From Sinorhizobium sp. A49 (GTDB lineage Bacteria > Pseudomonadota > Alphaproteobacteria > Rhizobiales > Rhizobiaceae), in contig NZ_MUNW01000032.1 of NCBI RefSeq assembly GCF_002002725.1, positions 1-64,000 on the forward strand: a stretch of DNA of 64,000 bases, given 5' to 3'. Of this stretch, positions 60,693 to 64,000 are shown in pieces; positions within the stretch are counted from its first letter, which is position 1, and every line of letters begins with the position of its first letter. Below the pieces are notes generated by a model. That model was not told the DNA's origin. It made no database searches and saw nothing but the letters and a program-made list of their open reading frames with translations. The translations under genes and the position numbers were made by a program.

Positions 60693-61709
60693 TCAAACAG
60701 TTGCGAACAGACCGTTGAACTCGGCCCGCAAGTCCTGTTCGTTCGCATTGTCCGGCTTGCGGAAGGAGGCCTCGGCGGCCCTTACCCTGCGCAATGTCTC
60801 TCCCGCCAGAACCGGGACGACATCCGCTACAGCCTTCATCTCGTCCATTATGCCATGACAATGCAAGACAAGATCAAGCCCGGCGTCGATGATGTTGCGC
60901 GCGCGGGTCGACATGTCGCCGGCCAGCGCGTTCATCGAAACGTCGTCGGACATCAGCAGTCCGTCGAAACCGATGTGACCGCGGATGACTTCACGCACCA
61001 CCTTGGCGGACGTCGTTGCCGGATTGTCCGGATCGATCGCCGTAAAGACCATGTGCGCCGACATGGCCATGACCTCGTCCTTCATCGCGATGAAGGGCAG
61101 GAAATCGCTCTTGGCGAGTTCCTCGAATGTCTCGCTGACCACAGGTAGGCTGTGGTGGGAATCGACGAAGGTGCGGCCATGGCCGGGCATATGCTTCATC
61201 ACAGGCAGCATGCCGCCGGACTTCAGACCTTCCGCCATCGCCCGGCCGATCGCCGTCACGCTTAGCGGATCGTGTCCATAGGCGCGATTGCCGATGACAT
61301 CGTGACTGCCGGGAACGGGCACGTCGAGCACCGGCAGGCAATCGACCGTGATACCGAAGCGCATCAGATCGAAGGCGTGCAGCCGCCCCATCAACCAGGC
61401 TGCCCGCAGGCCGCCTTCGGCATCGCGGCGATAGATTTCACCGATCGCGGCACCGTTCGGGTACTGCTGGACAAGTGGCGGCCGAATGCGCTGGACGCGC
61501 CCGCCTTCCTGGTCGATCAGCACGGGTGCCGCTGGATTGCCGATACTATCGCGCAGGGCTGCGACCAGATCGAAAATCTGCTGTTCGTCACCGATATTGC
61601 GACCGAAGAGGATAAAGCCCCAGGGACGCTCGGCATCAAAGAAGCTGCGCTCTTCGCCCGAAAGCGAAAGACCTTTGCAGCCGGAGATAAATGCTTTTGA
61701 TTCGCTCAT
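60693..61709 (-). CDS. nagZ: Beta-N-acetylhexosaminidase
   Basis: ATG 61709 (MSESKAFISGCKGLSLSGEE) gives 338 residues. This GH3 enzyme removes GlcNAc from anhydro-muropeptides in cell-wall recycling, which feeds AmpR-type beta-lactamase induction. Signatures: VLIDQEGGRVQRIRPP, KHMPGHGRTFVDSHHSLP with the flexible-loop His, and the nucleophile Asp in LLMSDDVSMNAL. It is followed by scpA. Confidence 0.95.
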   Translation of the reverse strand: MSESKAFISGCKGLSLSGEERSFFDAERPWGFILFGRNIGDEQQIFDLVAALRDSIGNPAAPVLIDQEGGRVQRIRPPLVQQYPNGAAIGEIYRRDAEGGLRAAWLMGRLHAFDLMRFGITVDCLPVLDVPVPGSHDVIGNRAYGHDPLSVTAIGRAMAEGLKSGGMLPVMKHMPGHGRTFVDSHHSLPVVSETFEELAKSDFLPFIAMKDEVMAMSAHMVFTAIDPDNPATTSAKVVREVIRGHIGFDGLLMSDDVSMNALAGDMSTRARNIIDAGLDLVLHCHGIMDEMKAVADVVPVLAGETLRRVRAAEASFRKPDNANEQDLRAEFNGLFATV

Positions 61710-61795
61710 CCGAAAAGCATAGTGCGCCACTTGCCGGCAGCGAAGCGAGAATAATCATCGGTGTGCGTCATGCACAGACTACTGACGCTGAAACA

Positions 61796-61827
61796 GGAAG
61801 GGCGCGGCATCTCTGCCGCGCCCTTCC
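61796..61827 (-). terminator. Terminator of the SPOR-domain gene
   Basis: A perfect 14-bp stem, GGAAGGGCGCGGCA and its complement with a TCTC loop, lies 22 bp after the SPOR stop; on the minus strand it is followed by TGTTTC. Only a short T-run follows. Confidence 0.7.
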
Positions 61828-61849
61828 CGTAACACTATTCCCGCGTTGA

Positions 61850-64000
61850 CTACTTGGTGACGAGGCAGCTGCCGCCTGCACCCTTGTAGCGCGAGCAAAG
61901 GGCGTTGGCTTCTTCACGCGAGCCGGCCGGGATGCGAACACGATAGTAGGTGCCCTTGCCCGCAATTTCCGCCTTGCGGATATCCACACCGCGACCGCCG
62001 ATAACGCTTCCGAACTTGTTGGAAAGGCTGTTGTAGGACTTCTGCGCTTCAGCCTCGGATGGCAGCGACGCCACCTGGATGAAGTAGGTGCCAGCCGGAA
62101 CGGATGCGGTGGAAACCTGCTGGGTATCCGCTGGAACGTTGGCCGCGGCCTGCGTTTCCGCCGGGCGCGCAGTTGCGGCTGCAGCCACATTGGCCGCCTG
62201 TTCGGTCGGGCGGGTCTGCGGCAAGGGTGCCTGGTCGCCGGCGTCGACAGTGGCGTTGCTTGCGGCGGCAAGTGCGACCTGGTCGGTGCTGGCCGGTGCC
62301 TGTCCGGCTGCCCGAAGTTCGGAACCGGCGCCCGCGGCAGTTGCCTGGCCCTCGGCGCCCGACGCAGCAACCTGACCGGCCGCCGTTGCCGGAACCGGTT
62401 GAGCATTGCCGGCGACTTCCGCGACAGGTGCAGCAACGGGCTCTTCGCGGGCGACGAGCGTGCCGTCCGGCTTAACGATCATCGTGCGGACTTTTCGCGG
62501 CGCCACTGCAGGAGCCTTGTCCTCTTCCTGATCGGCCGGCGCAGCAGTGCCGTCGTCAGGCAGAAGGCGGGCAGACTCTTCGTCCGCATTCGGCGACGTC
62601 ACGCCGAGTGCATCCGCTTCATCGCTGCTGTCATTCGGCAGGTTTTCCGGTGTCAGCGTCCGCTGCACGACATCCATCGGCTCCTCGGTGGAAGAGACGA
62701 GCGCCTCCTGGCGAGGACCTGTGCCCTGTGCACCGGCAACGCGGTCATAGACGGCCTTGTCCTGGTTCGGAACGGTCTTCCCGCCCTTTTCCTCCGGCAC
62801 GACCTTCACCGGCGATTTGTCAGCGAGAATGATCTTGGGTCCTTCACCGGACGACGCGGCATCGCTGCCACCCATCCATGCGTAGACGCCTGCACCGCCG
62901 AGAATGATGACGCCGGCAACACTTGCGGCCAGCAGCATTGCGCGCTGCGAGCGGCGACCGGAACCGTACTCCTTGTAGACACCCTCTTCGGCCTGGCCGG
63001 ACATCGGCTGCACGCGCTCGGATTCGCGCGGCGTGGTCTGGCGTTCGACCATCGAGCGACGGAAGTCCTCTTCCATTGCCTTCTCGAACTCGTCGAAATC
63101 ATCCATGGGAGCTGCGCCAAACGATGCAGCCGGCTTGGCTGCTGGCGCAGCGCGCGTAGGTTCACGAACCTCCGCGGGGCGAGCCTGTGTCTCCCTGGCG
63201 GATGGTGCCGGCGTGCCGAAAAGCTGTGCCATTTCCGCGTCGATATCGAGATCATAGTCGGCGGGATAGGCGACCGGCTTTTCCGTCTCGATGACCGGCA
63301 GCTGCGGCACCTCCATGTCGGCGATCGGAGCGACACCGGTGTCGGCTTCGGCGATCATCGAGGGATCGAAAGGCAACGCGCTTTCAACAGGAGCCTCTTC
63401 GATTTCGATGGGCGCTGCTGCGATCGGCGGCGCGACGAAAGGCTCTTCACGCTGCGGAGGCGCCTGCTCGACGGCTGCGAAAACAGGTTCCTGAATGGCA
63501 GTCGCCAGATCTTCAGAAGCATCGAATGCCGGGAGTTCCATCTCCAGCGCCACATCCGAGAGCTCCATTTCGAAGTTCTCGATGTCGAAGCTCGGCTCGT
63601 TCTCTGGCTCAACAGCCGGGCGAGCAGGCTCAACGACGGCCTCAGGGGCAACAGGTGCGGCCGCTGGAACAGCGACTGCAGCGGCAGCAACTGCGGGGAT
63701 CGAAGAGACGATCGGACCGGCGAAGGCACGTTGCTGACCGACGCCGGAGGCCGAGGCGACCGGAGTGGCGCGGCTGAAAGTCGGCGTGAAGGGGTACGGG
63801 CTCTTCTTGACGGGAGCTGCTCCGGTTGCGACCGGCTCAGCCCGTGCATGGACGGCGGGATGGGTGTGAACCGCGGCGGCGACCAACCCCGTTGCAGCCG
63901 GCACCGGGAACCGCTCGATATCGGCAAGAAGCTCGTCGACAGCATTGCCGGTTATCGGCTCTGCCGCAATTGGAGCGGCCTGTTCGATCACGGCCGGTTC
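61850..64000 (-). CDS. SPOR-domain envelope protein (5' end beyond right edge)
   Basis: The visible 713 residues run into the window edge in frame (upstream codons read EPAV), so the true start lies further right. Residues about 1-330 here are acidic, Ala/Pro/Glu-rich and disordered. One membrane helix lies near residues 350-370 (AMLLAASVAGVIILGGAGVY). A long periplasmic linker leads to a C-terminal SPOR domain (YFIQVASLPSEAEAQKSYNS, then YRVRIPAGSREEANALC). SPOR binds denuded peptidoglycan at division sites. Confidence 0.9.
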   Translation of the reverse strand, partial: EPAVIEQAAPIAAEPITGNAVDELLADIERFPVPAATGLVAAAVHTHPAVHARAEPVATGAAPVKKSPYPFTPTFSRATPVASASGVGQQRAFAGPIVSSIPAVAAAAVAVPAAAPVAPEAVVEPARPAVEPENEPSFDIENFEMELSDVALEMELPAFDASEDLATAIQEPVFAAVEQAPPQREEPFVAPPIAAAPIEIEEAPVESALPFDPSMIAEADTGVAPIADMEVPQLPVIETEKPVAYPADYDLDIDAEMAQLFGTPAPSARETQARPAEVREPTRAAPAAKPAASFGAAPMDDFDEFEKAMEEDFRRSMVERQTTPRESERVQPMSGQAEEGVYKEYGSGRRSQRAMLLAASVAGVIILGGAGVYAWMGGSDAASSGEGPKIILADKSPVKVVPEEKGGKTVPNQDKAVYDRVAGAQGTGPRQEALVSSTEEPMDVVQRTLTPENLPNDSSDEADALGVTSPNADEESARLLPDDGTAAPADQEEDKAPAVAPRKVRTMIVKPDGTLVAREEPVAAPVAEVAGNAQPVPATAAGQVAASGAEGQATAAGAGSELRAAGQAPASTDQVALAAASNATVDAGDQAPLPQTRPTEQAANVAAAATARPAETQAAANVPADTQQVSTASVPAGTYFIQVASLPSEAEAQKSYNSLSNKFGSVIGGRGVDIRKAEIAGKGTYYRVRIPAGSREEANALCSRYKGAGGSCLVTK

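Overview
The window looks like a chromosome segment of a Rhizobiaceae alphaproteobacterium, most likely Ensifer/Sinorhizobium or a close relative. The evidence is the high GC content, the sfsA-map-radC and nagZ-scpA-scpB-tatABC-serS-surE-pcm gene orders, DUF982 and DUF1127 proteins, two RIME1-like palindromic repeats, and tandem sRNAs of the alpha-r14/Cuckoo type with CCUCCUCCC loops.

Positions 1-15652 are the right-hand part of a prophage or phage-like island. It ends in a tyrosine integrase facing a 46-nt 3' fragment of a tRNA-Arg(TCT) gene, which is an attachment-site scar. The left end and any structural genes lie outside the window. The island has a CI-type S24 repressor and two promoters of identical build. 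A leftward promoter starts an operon for a carph-isopro HTH protein, a small hypothetical, a GapR-type nucleoid protein with a long extension, a zinc-ribbon protein, a GcrA-like HTH protein and a previously hidden 39-residue membrane peptide. This operon ends in two hairpins whose loops carry CCUCCUCCC. A rightward promoter drives a long, tightly overlapping operon: small hypotheticals, a Gp157-family protein, a RecT/Bet annealase, a DQNR-motif protein, a ribbon-helix-helix-like protein, an ASCH-like protein, a DUF968 nuclease, Xis and Int. Each promoter has two 17-bp operators placed exactly 34 bp apart. Accessory genes further left include two DUF982 proteins, a proline-rich acidic protein and an SRA-like/HNH type IV restriction enzyme.

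From 15.8 to 41 kb is core chromosome: D-Ala-D-Ala ligase, an outer-membrane barrel, DUF192 and double cold-shock proteins, a glyoxalase, an M15-type lipoprotein, three tandem tRNA-Glu genes each with its own promoter, recJ, hom, a class I aminotransferase, phaC, sfsA-map-radC, corA, sthA, trigger factor, tRNA-Leu(TAG) and a GDYXXLXY/DUF2157 membrane pair.

From 41.3 to 42.9 kb is an sRNA/microprotein locus: two tandem sRNAs, each with three anti-Shine-Dalgarno-like hairpins, followed by two DUF1127 microproteins. From 42.9 to 64 kb are trmFO, a squalene/phytoene synthase-like protein, an Mth938-like protein, secDF, yajC, a DUF815 ATPase, an NlpD/DipM-like lipoprotein with a degenerate LytM domain, pcm-surE-serS, tatCBA, a lone ABC ATPase, scpBA, nagZ and a SPOR-domain protein cut by the right edge. 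Sec and Tat export, envelope remodelling and chromosome condensation genes are therefore grouped on one strand.
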